A DNA stretch of 64,000 nucleotides from Rhizomicrobium electricum (GTDB taxonomy: Bacteria; Pseudomonadota; Alphaproteobacteria; Micropepsales; Micropepsaceae), in the NCBI RefSeq assembly GCF_011762045.1, contig NZ_JAASQS010000004.1, positions 1 through 64,000 on the forward strand, in the 5' to 3' direction. The position numbers and the translations under genes are program-made. Of the stretch, positions 9,904-18,134 are shown in pieces. Below the pieces are notes generated by a model. That model did not search any database and had not been told where the DNA came from. It saw only the letters and a program-made list of their open reading frames with translations. Numbering within the stretch: position 1 is the stretch's first letter; each line of letters starts with the position of its first letter.

Positions 9904-9911
9904 AGTATACG
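9904..9911. promoter_or_regulatory. CGTATACT operator upstream of the GntR gene
   Basis: AGTATACG on the plus strand, reading ATCGTATACTGTAT toward the GntR gene. A probable autoregulatory site in the 223-base gap between gntR and the GH127 gene. Confidence 0.55.
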
Positions 9912-10021
9912 ATGAAACTGTTTCCGGCTTTGTCGCAGCCGTCCTGGCCGCCGTCGTGGTGCTGCGGCCACAATTCTTGGTGAACTGGGCCGGCCGGCGC
10001 AGGATGCCATTGTCTGAAAAT

Positions 10022-10035
10022 AGTATACGGTATAT
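10022..10035. promoter_or_regulatory. CGTATACT operator, double core, before GH127
   Basis: AGTATACGGTATAT, nearly identical to the double site at 212-225, with cores seven bases apart. It lies 41 bases before the GH127 start. Confidence 0.6.
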
Positions 10036-10076
10036 CAAATCATCCCCAGGGATCATAACGCCGAGGGTGCTTGCTG

Positions 10077-12470
10077 ATGGAAAACCATCACCAAAAGTTC
10101 AACCGCCGCCGCCTGTTGGGCGGGGCCGCCGCTGGTTCGCTCATCGCTCTCCTGCCCGAACCGGTGCTCGCCGCAGCGCCCGCCCCGGCGTTGCCGGCGG
10201 TTGCCACGCCGTTGCCGCTCAAGGCTGTCCGGCTCAAGCCGTCGCCGTATCTGACCGCCGTCGAAGCGAACCGCAAGTATCTTCTGTCGCTGTCGGCCGA
10301 CCGCTTCCTGCACAATTACCACAAGTTCTCCGGCCTGCCGGTCAAGGGCGAGATCTACGGCGGCTGGGAATCGGACACCATCGCCGGCGAGGGCCTGGGT
10401 CACTACCTCTCGGCACTCGCCCTGATGCATGCCCAGACCGGCGATGGTGAGTGCAAACAGCGGATCGACTATATCGTGGCCGAACTCGTCAAGGTTCAGG
10501 CCGCGCAGGGCGATGGCTACGCCGCCGGCATCATGCGGCGTCGCAAGGACCGCTCCATGGTCGACGGCAAGGAGATCTTTGCCGAACTGAAGGCCGGTCA
10601 GATCTATTCCGGCGGTTTCGATCTCAACGGGGCGTGGTCGCCGCTCTATTCGATCCATAAAGTTTTCGCCGGGCTGCTCGATGCTCATGAGTTGGCTGGC
10701 AACACCCAGGCGCTGGCGGTGGCCGTCGCGTTCGGCGGTTATATTGAAAAACTCTTCGCCGGATTGAGCGACGAGCAGACCGAGACGCTTCTCAAATGCG
10801 AGTATGGCGGTCTCAACGAGAGCTTCGCCGAGATGTATGCCCGCACCAAGGATGCGCGCTGGCTGCATCTGGCCGAACGCCTCTACGACCACCAGAACCT
10901 CGATGCCATCGTTGCGCGCCGCGATGCGCTGGCCAACACCCATTCCAACACCCAGATTCCGAAGGTCATCGGTCTGGCCCGCATTTCCGAACTCGATCCC
11001 GGCAAGCCGCAATACGCGGCCGGTGCGCGCTTCTTCTGGGAGACGGTCACTCAGCATCATAGCTTCGTGATCGGCGGCGACGGCGACCGCGAATACTTCT
11101 TCGAGCCCGACAGTGTTGCCAAGCATGTCACCGAGCAGACCTGCGAGCATTGCTGCTCCTACAACATGCTGAAGCTGACCCGGCAGTTGTTCGCGTGGGA
11201 GCCGGATGGACGCCTGTTCGATTATTACGAGCGGACGCACATCAATCACATCCTGGCGGCGCAGAACCCGGCGACCGGCATGTTCACCTACATGACGCCG
11301 ATGATGTCGGGCGCTACTCGCGATTTCTCGTCGCCCGAAAACGATTTCTGGTGCTGCGTCCTCTCCGGCATGGAAAGTCACGCCAAGCACGGCGACTCGA
11401 TCTACTGGCAATCGAAGGACGTTCTGTTCGTCAATCTCTACATCCCCTCGACTGTGGAGTGGGGTGGGCAGGGCGCCAAGCTTTCACTCGATACGCGCTA
11501 CCCTTATGAGGGGCAGATCAGCTTGAAGCTCGATGCCCTCGCTAAGCCGCGGGCTTTCTCGATTGCCTTGCGCATTCCCGGCTGGGCAAAGAGCGCCAGG
11601 ATCGCGGTCAACGGCAAGCCCGTCGAAGCCAAACAGGAGCGCGGCTACGCCATCGTCCGGCGCACCTGGAAAAAGGGCGATACCATTGCGCTCGAGTTGC
11701 CGCTGGATTTGCGCCTCGAAAGCGCAGTGGGCGATGACAAGCTGGTCTCGGTGCTGCGCGGCCCGTTGGTTCTGGCGGCCGATCTCGGTCCCTCCGACAA
11801 GCCGTTTGAGGGTTATGCCCCGGCCATGGTCGGCAACGATCTTGTCGCCGGTCTTACCGCGGTAGCCCCGGCAGAGGCCGTCTATCGGGCGGAGGGCGTA
11901 GTGCGGCCTGCCGCGCTCACGTTCAAGCCGTTCTACTCCCAGGTCGACCGGCGCACGGCGCTCTATTTCCGTCACTACAGCGAAAGCGAATGGTCGGTGG
12001 CGCAAGCGGCCTACGTGGCCGAGCAGGCGCGCCTGAAAGACATCGCGGCGCGTTCGCTCGACGTCATGCATCTTGGCGAAATGCAGCCGGAGCGCGACCA
12101 CAATTTCCGCGGCGAGAATTCGAACCCGGTGGTCTATCGCGGCCGCAGCGGACGCGATGCGCGCAAGGGCGGCTACATTGAATTCGAGATGAAGGCCGCC
12201 CGCGACGGCAAGAAGGCAGGTCCGCTGGTACTCGGCGTAACCTATTGGGGCTCGGAAACCGGCCGCGACTTCAACATCCTTATTGACGGAACGGTGATCG
12301 CCCATGTGGTGCTGAAGGAACCCAAGCCGGACGAATGGGTCGATCTCGAATATCCAATTCCGGCCAAGCTGACCGCGGGCAAGGCCAAGGTGACGGTCAA
12401 GTTCGATCCGCAGAACGGCAAAACGGCGGGTCCGGTGTTCGGCGTCAATCTCTACACCGCCAAACCTTGA
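10077..12470 (+). CDS. GH127 beta-L-arabinofuranosidase (DUF1680), Tat-exported
   Basis: The ATG at 10077 has GAGGG about ten bases upstream. The 797-residue protein opens with NRRRLLGG, a twin-arginine signal, then a hydrophobic stretch to about residue 33. The GH127 zinc-thiolate site is visible: E357-x-C359 in CEHCCSYNMLK and the C426-C427 pair in FWCCVLSGMESH, matching Glu338/Cys340/Cys417/Cys418 of B. longum HypBA1, whose Cys417 is the nucleophile. Family members release beta-L-arabinofuranose, classically from hydroxyproline-linked arabino-oligosaccharides. Export through Tat suits a zinc-cysteine enzyme that must fold first. It is the first gene of a unit with the DUF885 peptidase. Confidence 0.88.
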   Translation: MENHHQKFNRRRLLGGAAAGSLIALLPEPVLAAAPAPALPAVATPLPLKAVRLKPSPYLTAVEANRKYLLSLSADRFLHNYHKFSGLPVKGEIYGGWESDTIAGEGLGHYLSALALMHAQTGDGECKQRIDYIVAELVKVQAAQGDGYAAGIMRRRKDRSMVDGKEIFAELKAGQIYSGGFDLNGAWSPLYSIHKVFAGLLDAHELAGNTQALAVAVAFGGYIEKLFAGLSDEQTETLLKCEYGGLNESFAEMYARTKDARWLHLAERLYDHQNLDAIVARRDALANTHSNTQIPKVIGLARISELDPGKPQYAAGARFFWETVTQHHSFVIGGDGDREYFFEPDSVAKHVTEQTCEHCCSYNMLKLTRQLFAWEPDGRLFDYYERTHINHILAAQNPATGMFTYMTPMMSGATRDFSSPENDFWCCVLSGMESHAKHGDSIYWQSKDVLFVNLYIPSTVEWGGQGAKLSLDTRYPYEGQISLKLDALAKPRAFSIALRIPGWAKSARIAVNGKPVEAKQERGYAIVRRTWKKGDTIALELPLDLRLESAVGDDKLVSVLRGPLVLAADLGPSDKPFEGYAPAMVGNDLVAGLTAVAPAEAVYRAEGVVRPAALTFKPFYSQVDRRTALYFRHYSESEWSVAQAAYVAEQARLKDIAARSLDVMHLGEMQPERDHNFRGENSNPVVYRGRSGRDARKGGYIEFEMKAARDGKKAGPLVLGVTYWGSETGRDFNILIDGTVIAHVVLKEPKPDEWVDLEYPIPAKLTAGKAKVTVKFDPQNGKTAGPVFGVNLYTAKP

Positions 12471-12529
12471 CGGCGCCGGAGGCAATAAACGTTGCGGTGG
12501 GTGTCGGACCGCAATAGGAGGTGAGCGTT

Positions 12530-14287
12530 GTGCGCGTTGTTTTCGCTTTGCTTGCGTCGGTGATGATGACCATGTCGATTTTTGGAGCGCCGCCGGTCCG
12601 GCAAACCGAAGATGCCAAGTTCGAAGCGATCTACACGGCCGAGTGGGAGTGGCGGCGCGAGCAATTTGCGGCCGGCGAGGATTCCCCCGATGCGACGGCC
12701 GCCTCTCGTTTGCCGGATGTGAGCGAAGCGGCGCAGCAGGCGCGACTTGCCCGTTGGCGGGATGTTCTCGCCCAGCTCAAGGCCATCGATAGCGCAAGCC
12801 TCTCGGCGCAGCGTGCGGTCGACTTCGAAGTCTACCGTTTTCAGATCGAAACCTTGATCGCCGGTCAGACCTTCAAAACCTATCAGCGTCCCCTGTCGGC
12901 AGACACTTCGTTCTGGGGCGATCTCGCCGGCGTGGCGCGCGCGAACTTCCGCAGCGAACGGGATTACCGCAACTATCTCGGCCAGCTCGCCGAAGTGCCG
13001 CGCTATTTCACCGAAAACATCGACAATATGCGGGCCGGATTGAGCCGTGGTTTCACCCTGCCGCAAGTCACGCTGCAGGGGCGTGACGCCACCATCCTCA
13101 GCATTGTCGATGCGCCGAGCATCGAGGCCAATCCGTTCTATGCGCCGTTCCTGAAGATGCCGGCGACGATTTCGCTGGCGTGTCAGTCCGAGCTCAGAGC
13201 CTCCGCGCGCGCGGTGATCGCCGACAAGGTCGTGCCGGCGCATCGCGTACTGCTGAAGTTTTTGCGCGAAGAATACATGCCGGGTGCGCGGGCTTCGATT
13301 GCCGCCCGCGATCTGCCGGACGGCAAGGCGTTCTACCGGGCGCAGATTCGCGAATACACCACCCTCGACATTGATCCGGCGGAAGTCCATCGCACCGGTG
13401 TCGCCGAAGTTGCCGCGTTGCGTGCCGAGATGGCCGAGGTAATGAGCGATGTCGGCTTCAAAGGCGACTTGGCGGCGTTTCTGACGTTCCTGCGCACCGA
13501 TCCGCAATTCTACGTCAAGACGCCGCAAGCGCTGCTCGACCGCGCCGCTTGGGTTTCCAAAATGTTCGACGCCAAGGCCGGCGAGTATTTCGGCCGCTTG
13601 CCGCGCCAGCGTTTTGCCATCCAGCCGGTACCCGACGATATCGCGCCGTTCTATACCGGCGGACGCGGCGGCCCCGGCATCTATCTGGTCAATACCTACG
13701 ACCTGCCGTCGCGGCCGCTGTTTTCCCTGCCGGCGCTGACGCTGCATGAATCGGCACCTGGGCATGCTTTCCAGATGCCGTTGGCGGCGGAGAACAAGGA
13801 CCTGCCGGCGTTCCGTCGCGACACTTATATCTCCGCTTACGGCGAGGGTTGGGCGCTTTACAGCGAGCGGCTCGGCGTCGAAATGGGCATCTATCGCACG
13901 CCCTACGAGCGCTTCGGCATGCTGAGCTATCAGATGTGGCGGGCCGCGCGGCTGGTGGTCGATACCGGCATTCACGCCCAAGGCTGGACGCGGGCCGAGG
14001 CGCAGAAATTCCTGCACGACAATACGGCACTGTCCGACCACGAAATCCAGACCGAGGTCGATCGTTACATCGCCTGGCCGGGGCAAGCGCTGTCCTATTA
14101 TCTGGGCGAAATGAATATCTGGAAGAATCGCCGCCGCGCCGAAAAAGCTCTGGGCGCTGCGTTCGACATCCGCGCCTTCCACGACATGGTGCTGGCGCTT
14201 GGATCGGTACCGTTGCCTGTGCTCGACGCCGCGACCGACAAATTCATCGCGGCCGGCGGCAAAGGGCCTTATCCCGACGAGGAGTAG
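12530..14287 (+). CDS. DUF885 family metallopeptidase-like protein, secreted
   Basis: GTG 12530 is preferred because AGGAGG (12516-12521) is spaced eight bases from it. The 585-residue product has a signal peptide (about 1-20). DUF885 hallmarks are present: LHESAPGHAF, an HExxxGH zinc-type motif, and GEGWALYSERLG further on. Members are thought to be periplasmic peptidases, but few have been assayed. It follows GH127 by 59 bases without a terminator, so the two are probably cotranscribed. A peptidase coupled to a glycosidase is expected if the substrate is a glycoprotein. The name DUF885 is secure; the activity is inferred. Confidence 0.85.
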   Translation: MRVVFALLASVMMTMSIFGAPPVRQTEDAKFEAIYTAEWEWRREQFAAGEDSPDATAASRLPDVSEAAQQARLARWRDVLAQLKAIDSASLSAQRAVDFEVYRFQIETLIAGQTFKTYQRPLSADTSFWGDLAGVARANFRSERDYRNYLGQLAEVPRYFTENIDNMRAGLSRGFTLPQVTLQGRDATILSIVDAPSIEANPFYAPFLKMPATISLACQSELRASARAVIADKVVPAHRVLLKFLREEYMPGARASIAARDLPDGKAFYRAQIREYTTLDIDPAEVHRTGVAEVAALRAEMAEVMSDVGFKGDLAAFLTFLRTDPQFYVKTPQALLDRAAWVSKMFDAKAGEYFGRLPRQRFAIQPVPDDIAPFYTGGRGGPGIYLVNTYDLPSRPLFSLPALTLHESAPGHAFQMPLAAENKDLPAFRRDTYISAYGEGWALYSERLGVEMGIYRTPYERFGMLSYQMWRAARLVVDTGIHAQGWTRAEAQKFLHDNTALSDHEIQTEVDRYIAWPGQALSYYLGEMNIWKNRRRAEKALGAAFDIRAFHDMVLALGSVPLPVLDAATDKFIAAGGKGPYPDEE

Positions 14288-14294
14288 GGCGCCG

Positions 14295-15473
14295 TTACAC
14301 CGTCAAAATGTCGGATTGAGGCTCGGTGAAGAATTTCGGGCCGCTTTCGGTAATATAGATGTCGTCCTCCAGGCGGATACCGAAGCGGTCGGGCACGACG
14401 ATCATCGGTTCGTCCGAGAAGCACATGCCCACATCCAGCGGAGTCTTGTTGCCGCGCACGATATAAGGGTCTTCGTGAACGTCCATGCCGAGGCCGTGGC
14501 CGGTACGATGGGGCAGGCCCGGCAGGCGGTAGTCGGGTCCCAGCCCGTAGCGCACCAGTACGGCGCGCGCCGCCGCATCGACCTCCTCGCAGGGTACGCC
14601 GATTCCGGCCTTGGCGAAGGCGGCGGCCTGCGCCTCCTTCTCGATGTCCCAGATGCGCCGTTCTTCGTCGGTCGGCTTGCCGAAACAATAGGTGCGGGTC
14701 AGATCGGACGTATAGCCGTGCAGCCAGCAGCCGGTGTCGACCAGAACCAGGTCGTTTTCCTTGAGGTGCTGCACGCCGGGCAATCCATGCGGGAAGGCGG
14801 TGCCGCGGCCGAACTGGACGATGACGAAGGACGAGCCGGGCGAGCCGAGTTTCTTGTGCGCCGCTTCGATGAAGGCGGCCACGTCGCTGGTGCTGATGCC
14901 CTCATGCAGGATCTGCGGTACTGCCTTTTCGACTCGCAACGTCATCGCCATGGCCTCGGCAAGGATCGCGATCTCGGCGGGGGATTTGCGGCTGCGGCAA
15001 GCCTTGATGACGGGACTTGCTTCCTCGAGGCTAAGCCCGGTCGCGTGTCCGAGCCGGTGGGCCATTGCAAACGGCAAGGCGGGGTCCACGGCAAGCTTCG
15101 ACAATCCAAGGTCGCGCATGGCGCTTCCGATCAACGCGAACGGGCATTCCTCTTCATGCCAGGGTCTGAGTTCGGCTTCGATCTTGAGGCCGGCGTTCAC
15201 CGTGCCTTGTTCGAAATACGGGCAGATCAAAAGCGGTTTGCCGGTGACCGGCAGGAACAACGCCGTCAGCCGTTCCGAAAGACCCCACACCAGGCGGCTG
15301 AAATAGGCGAGGCTGGCGCCGGGGCCGATCAACAGTGCGTCGGCGCCCAAGTCTCGCGTCAATGCGCGCGCCTTTTCCAGCCGCGCCTCGATTTCGCGTG
15401 TTCCGATGGCGGGAACCGCGGGCGTCGCCGGCGTCAACTTTTCCAGCACAGCCGTCATGCGTGAATCGAACAC
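14295..15473 (-). CDS. Xaa-Pro peptidase family protein (M24B)
   Basis: 392 residues from GTG 15473, chosen because AAGGAGG lies five bases upstream; an earlier GTG at 15488 would overlap that site. It has no signal peptide, so it is cytoplasmic. An N-terminal creatinase-like domain (about 1-155) precedes the pita-bread M24 domain. Its five metal ligands are visible: Asp in VLVDTG, Asp in SDLTRTY, His in HRTGHGLGMDVHE, Glu in SDEPM and Glu in RLEDDIYI. Such enzymes cleave X-Pro bonds, and some accept hydroxyproline. It is convergent with the DUF885 gene (about 7 bases between stops) and divergent from serine dehydratase across a CGTATACT operator, linking proline-type peptide breakdown to the glycosidases. 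Confidence 0.9.
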   Translation of the reverse strand: MFDSRMTAVLEKLTPATPAVPAIGTREIEARLEKARALTRDLGADALLIGPGASLAYFSRLVWGLSERLTALFLPVTGKPLLICPYFEQGTVNAGLKIEAELRPWHEEECPFALIGSAMRDLGLSKLAVDPALPFAMAHRLGHATGLSLEEASPVIKACRSRKSPAEIAILAEAMAMTLRVEKAVPQILHEGISTSDVAAFIEAAHKKLGSPGSSFVIVQFGRGTAFPHGLPGVQHLKENDLVLVDTGCWLHGYTSDLTRTYCFGKPTDEERRIWDIEKEAQAAAFAKAGIGVPCEEVDAAARAVLVRYGLGPDYRLPGLPHRTGHGLGMDVHEDPYIVRGNKTPLDVGMCFSDEPMIVVPDRFGIRLEDDIYITESGPKFFTEPQSDILTV

Positions 15474-15562
15474 GATTGCCTCCTTCACTGCCGAAGCGCC
15501 ATGCTATGGTTCTCCGGTTGCCGCGATGCAAGTTCCACCGGTATAGAACCGGGAACGCGAGC

Positions 15563-15570
15563 AGTATACG
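15563..15570. promoter_or_regulatory. CGTATACT operator between M24 peptidase and serine dehydratase
   Basis: AGTATACG in the 117-base gap between two divergent starts, so it can serve both genes. Confidence 0.55.
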
Positions 15571-15590
15571 TTTTCCATCATTGTACCGGG

Positions 15591-16982
15591 ATGGTGCCGA
15601 TGTCCGTCAGTTCGATCGTTCCTTCCCGCGTGACACCGCTCAGCGTCACCGATCTGTTTACGATCGGAATCGGACCCTCGAGTTCGCATACGGTGGGGCC
15701 GATGCGGGCCGCGCACGCGTTTGCGGACGAGGCGCTGGCACTGGGTACGCCGGTATCGCTGCGGTGCGATCTGTTCGGATCGCTGGCGCTGACCGGGCGC
15801 GGTCACGGCACGGACAATGCGGTGCTGCTTGGGCTGTCGGGATGGTTGCCGGAGAAGATCGATCCCGATGCGGTCCCGCAGATCGTCAACGCTATCGGTG
15901 CCTCCGGCCATCTCGACTTGGCAGGCAAGGTTGCGGTGCCGTTCGGGCCCGGCAGCGATATCGCGTTTCGCACCGGCGAATTTCTCAAGGATCACGCCAA
16001 CGCGTTGCGCTTTACGGCGAGCTATTCCGGCGGCCGGAAACTGGAACGCACGTATTTGTCGGTCGGCGGCGGCGCCATCCGTGTCAAAGGGGCCGCTCCG
16101 GCGCGCATCAACGTGTCGGTTTCCTATCCCTTCTATGCCGCCACCGATTTGCTTGCGCTGGGCAAAGAGCATGGTCTTTCCATTGCGGCGATCATGTGGG
16201 CGAACGAGGAGGCTTGGCGTCCCCGCGCCGAGACCGAAGCCTTCATCGATTCCGTTCGTGCGGCAATGCTCGCATGCATCGATCGCGGTTGCCGTACCGA
16301 CGGCGTATTACCCGGAGGCCTCAACGTATCGCGCCGCGCCAAGCATTTGCATGAAAAACTTCTGGCGCGCGGCCCTCGCGCCGATCCGTCGGCGATTTTC
16401 GAATGGGTCAGCCTTTACGCGCTGGCGGTCAATGAAGAGAACGCGGCGGGCGGAAGGGTCGTCACCGCACCGACCAATGGCGCTGCCGGCGTGCTGCCGG
16501 CCGTGCTGAAATATTACGAGGTGTTCGTCCCCACCGCGACCGTCGAAGGCGCGCGTACCTTCCTGATGACCGCATCGGCGATCGGGTTCCTTTATAAAGT
16601 GCGCGCCTCGATTTCCGGGGCGGAGATGGGATGCCAGGGTGAAGTCGGGGTCGCGTGTTCGATGGCGGCCGCCGGACTGGTGGCGGCGCTCGGCGGCAGC
16701 AACGCCCAGATCGAAAATGCGGCCGAGATCGGCATGGAGCACAATCTCGGTTTGACCTGCGATCCGATCAAAGGTCTCGTCCAGATTCCCTGCATCGAGC
16801 GCAACACGATGGGCGCGGTCAAGGCGATCAACGCCGCCTATCTCGCTTTGCAGGGCGACGGCCGCCATGTCGTCTCGCTCGACGCCGTCATCGAGACGAT
16901 GCGCCAAACCGGCAACGACATGCGCACCAAGTACAAGGAAACCGCGCTCGGCGGTCTCGCCGTCAACGTGGTGGAGTGCTGA
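15591..16982 (+). CDS. sdaA: L-serine ammonia-lyase, single-chain iron-sulfur type
   Basis: 463 residues from ATG 15591; ATG 15600 is equally possible and would fit the family N-terminus ([21 protein letters not shown]). It converts L-serine to pyruvate and ammonia in the cytoplasm, using a 4Fe-4S cluster as Lewis acid. The SSSHT serine-binding motif and cysteines in [16 protein letters not shown] and QIPCIERN fit cluster ligation. The alpha and beta domains are fused, as in the gamma-proteobacterial type. Its position behind a CGTATACT operator in a glycosidase island is unusual and implies that serine is one product of the island's substrate. Confidence 0.93.
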   Translation: MVPMSVSSIVPSRVTPLSVTDLFTIGIGPSSSHTVGPMRAAHAFADEALALGTPVSLRCDLFGSLALTGRGHGTDNAVLLGLSGWLPEKIDPDAVPQIVNAIGASGHLDLAGKVAVPFGPGSDIAFRTGEFLKDHANALRFTASYSGGRKLERTYLSVGGGAIRVKGAAPARINVSVSYPFYAATDLLALGKEHGLSIAAIMWANEEAWRPRAETEAFIDSVRAAMLACIDRGCRTDGVLPGGLNVSRRAKHLHEKLLARGPRADPSAIFEWVSLYALAVNEENAAGGRVVTAPTNGAAGVLPAVLKYYEVFVPTATVEGARTFLMTASAIGFLYKVRASISGAEMGCQGEVGVACSMAAAGLVAALGGSNAQIENAAEIGMEHNLGLTCDPIKGLVQIPCIERNTMGAVKAINAAYLALQGDGRHVVSLDAVIETMRQTGNDMRTKYKETALGGLAVNVVEC

Positions 16983-16985
16983 GCC

Positions 16986-17519
16986 TTAGCCCAGCGTGAT
17001 CTTGTAGCAGCAGGTCTTGTCGCCGCGCAGAACCGACCGGATCACTTCGGCGGTTGCCGGGCGCTGGGCCACCGTCGAGAACATCCGCTCGGCGAAGCCT
17101 TCCGAACAGTAGCAGAGATAGGTCGATTGCAGCGTCGGCGCGTCCTTCTTGATCGGGCAAACGCAATAGGACTTGTTCTCGTCGGCCACGATCACGCCCG
17201 CCTGCTTGTCGTAGGTGACCTTCCAGCCCCAGCCCTCGCTGATGTCGGCGATGAATTTCTCCATGTTGCCGATCACCGGCGCCAAGGTCTTGTCCATTTC
17301 GAGCTGTTCGAAATGGGCCGTGGCGGCGGCTTTGATCATCGTGCGCGCGGTGGCGCGGTCGACGTTTTTCTCGATCTGCGGCAGCAAGGCGCCGACCCAA
17401 TTGGCGGCAAGCGGAGGCTTGGCCGGTGTTGCCGCTTGTCCCGCCGCAGCGCGGCTGAAACCGCAGGCGCACAAGCCGGTACAGGCGCCGGTCAGAAAAC
17501 TCCTGCGGTCCGATTTCAC
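16986..17519 (-). CDS. Tat-exported cysteine-rich protein, function unknown
   Basis: 177 residues from GTG 17519, which has AGAGGGGG six bases upstream; an in-frame ATG at 17540 would add seven residues. The N-terminus carries DRRSFLTG, a twin-arginine motif, followed by a short Cys-containing hydrophobic stretch. The mature part has paired cysteines in YCVCPIKK and YLCYCSEGF and a CC pair in DKTCCYKI, suggesting a metal or redox cofactor. I do not recognise the family with certainty. Stops of this gene and of serine dehydratase are four bases apart (convergent). A CGTATACT operator (17556) upstream makes it a regulon member. Confidence 0.7.
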   Translation of the reverse strand: MKSDRRSFLTGACTGLCACGFSRAAAGQAATPAKPPLAANWVGALLPQIEKNVDRATARTMIKAAATAHFEQLEMDKTLAPVIGNMEKFIADISEGWGWKVTYDKQAGVIVADENKSYCVCPIKKDAPTLQSTYLCYCSEGFAERMFSTVAQRPATAEVIRSVLRGDKTCCYKITLG

Positions 17520-17555
17520 GCGGCGCCCCCTCTGGCACACTTCGGGATATAATAT

Positions 17556-17563
17556 AGTATACG
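17556..17563. promoter_or_regulatory. CGTATACT operator before the cysteine-rich Tat protein
   Basis: AGTATACG on the plus strand; read toward the gene it is ATCGTATACTATATTATA, the closest match to the site at 3005. It lies in the gap between this gene's start and the 3' end of hyfI, so it can only serve the leftward gene. Confidence 0.55.
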
Positions 17564-17576
17564 ATTTGTGAGGACG

Positions 17577-18134
17577 TCAACGCGCGCCGCTGTCCTCGGG
17601 CTTGGCCGCGCGCGAACGGGGAAGCCGGCGTTTCATCAGCGCAAGCAAGCCGGCCAGCAGGTCTTGAGGACTGGGCGGGCAGCCGGGAATATGCAGGTCC
17701 ACCGGCACCACGGCGCTGACCCCGCCGACGACGCCATGACTTCCGGCAAACAGCCCGCCGTCGAGGGCGCATCCGCCGACAGCCACCACCCATTTGGGAT
17801 CGGGTGTCGCCGCATAGGTGCGTTCGAGCGCTTCGCGCATGTTGGCGGTCACCGGCCCCGTCACCAAGAGAACGTCGGCATGGCGCGGCGACGCCACGAA
17901 ATGGAATCCGAACCGCTCGAGATCGTAGAAAGCGTTGTTCAGGGCGTGAATCTCAAGCTCGCAGCCGTTGCAGGAGCCCGCATCGACCTGACGGATCGAC
18001 AGGCTGCGGCCGAGACGCCGCCGCGCCGTCGCCTGGACCTTTTCCGCAAGTTCGGCGAGGGCGCGCTTGTCGGCGGCCGGTGCCCGTTCGGTCAGCGGTC
18101 CTCCGAAGATGCTTTTGAGCAGCAGTTTGCGCAT
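17577..18134 (-). CDS. hyfI: Hydrogenase-4 small-subunit-like protein (HyfI/NuoB family)
   Basis: 185 residues. The NuoB/HycG-type cluster ligands are intact: CNGC (SCNGCELEIHALNN), GGC (AVGGCALDGG) and GC (HIPGCPPSP), so it should hold the proximal 4Fe-4S centre equivalent to N2 of complex I. It is the last gene of the hyfB-C-E-F-G-I-like operon; its ATG overlaps the hyfG stop (TGATG). It lies on the cytoplasmic side of the membrane arm. Because hyfG lacks NiFe ligands, this is not expected to be part of a working hydrogenase. Confidence 0.9.
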   Translation of the reverse strand: MRKLLLKSIFGGPLTERAPAADKRALAELAEKVQATARRRLGRSLSIRQVDAGSCNGCELEIHALNNAFYDLERFGFHFVASPRHADVLLVTGPVTANMREALERTYAATPDPKWVVAVGGCALDGGLFAGSHGVVGGVSAVVPVDLHIPGCPPSPQDLLAGLLALMKRRLPRSRAAKPEDSGAR

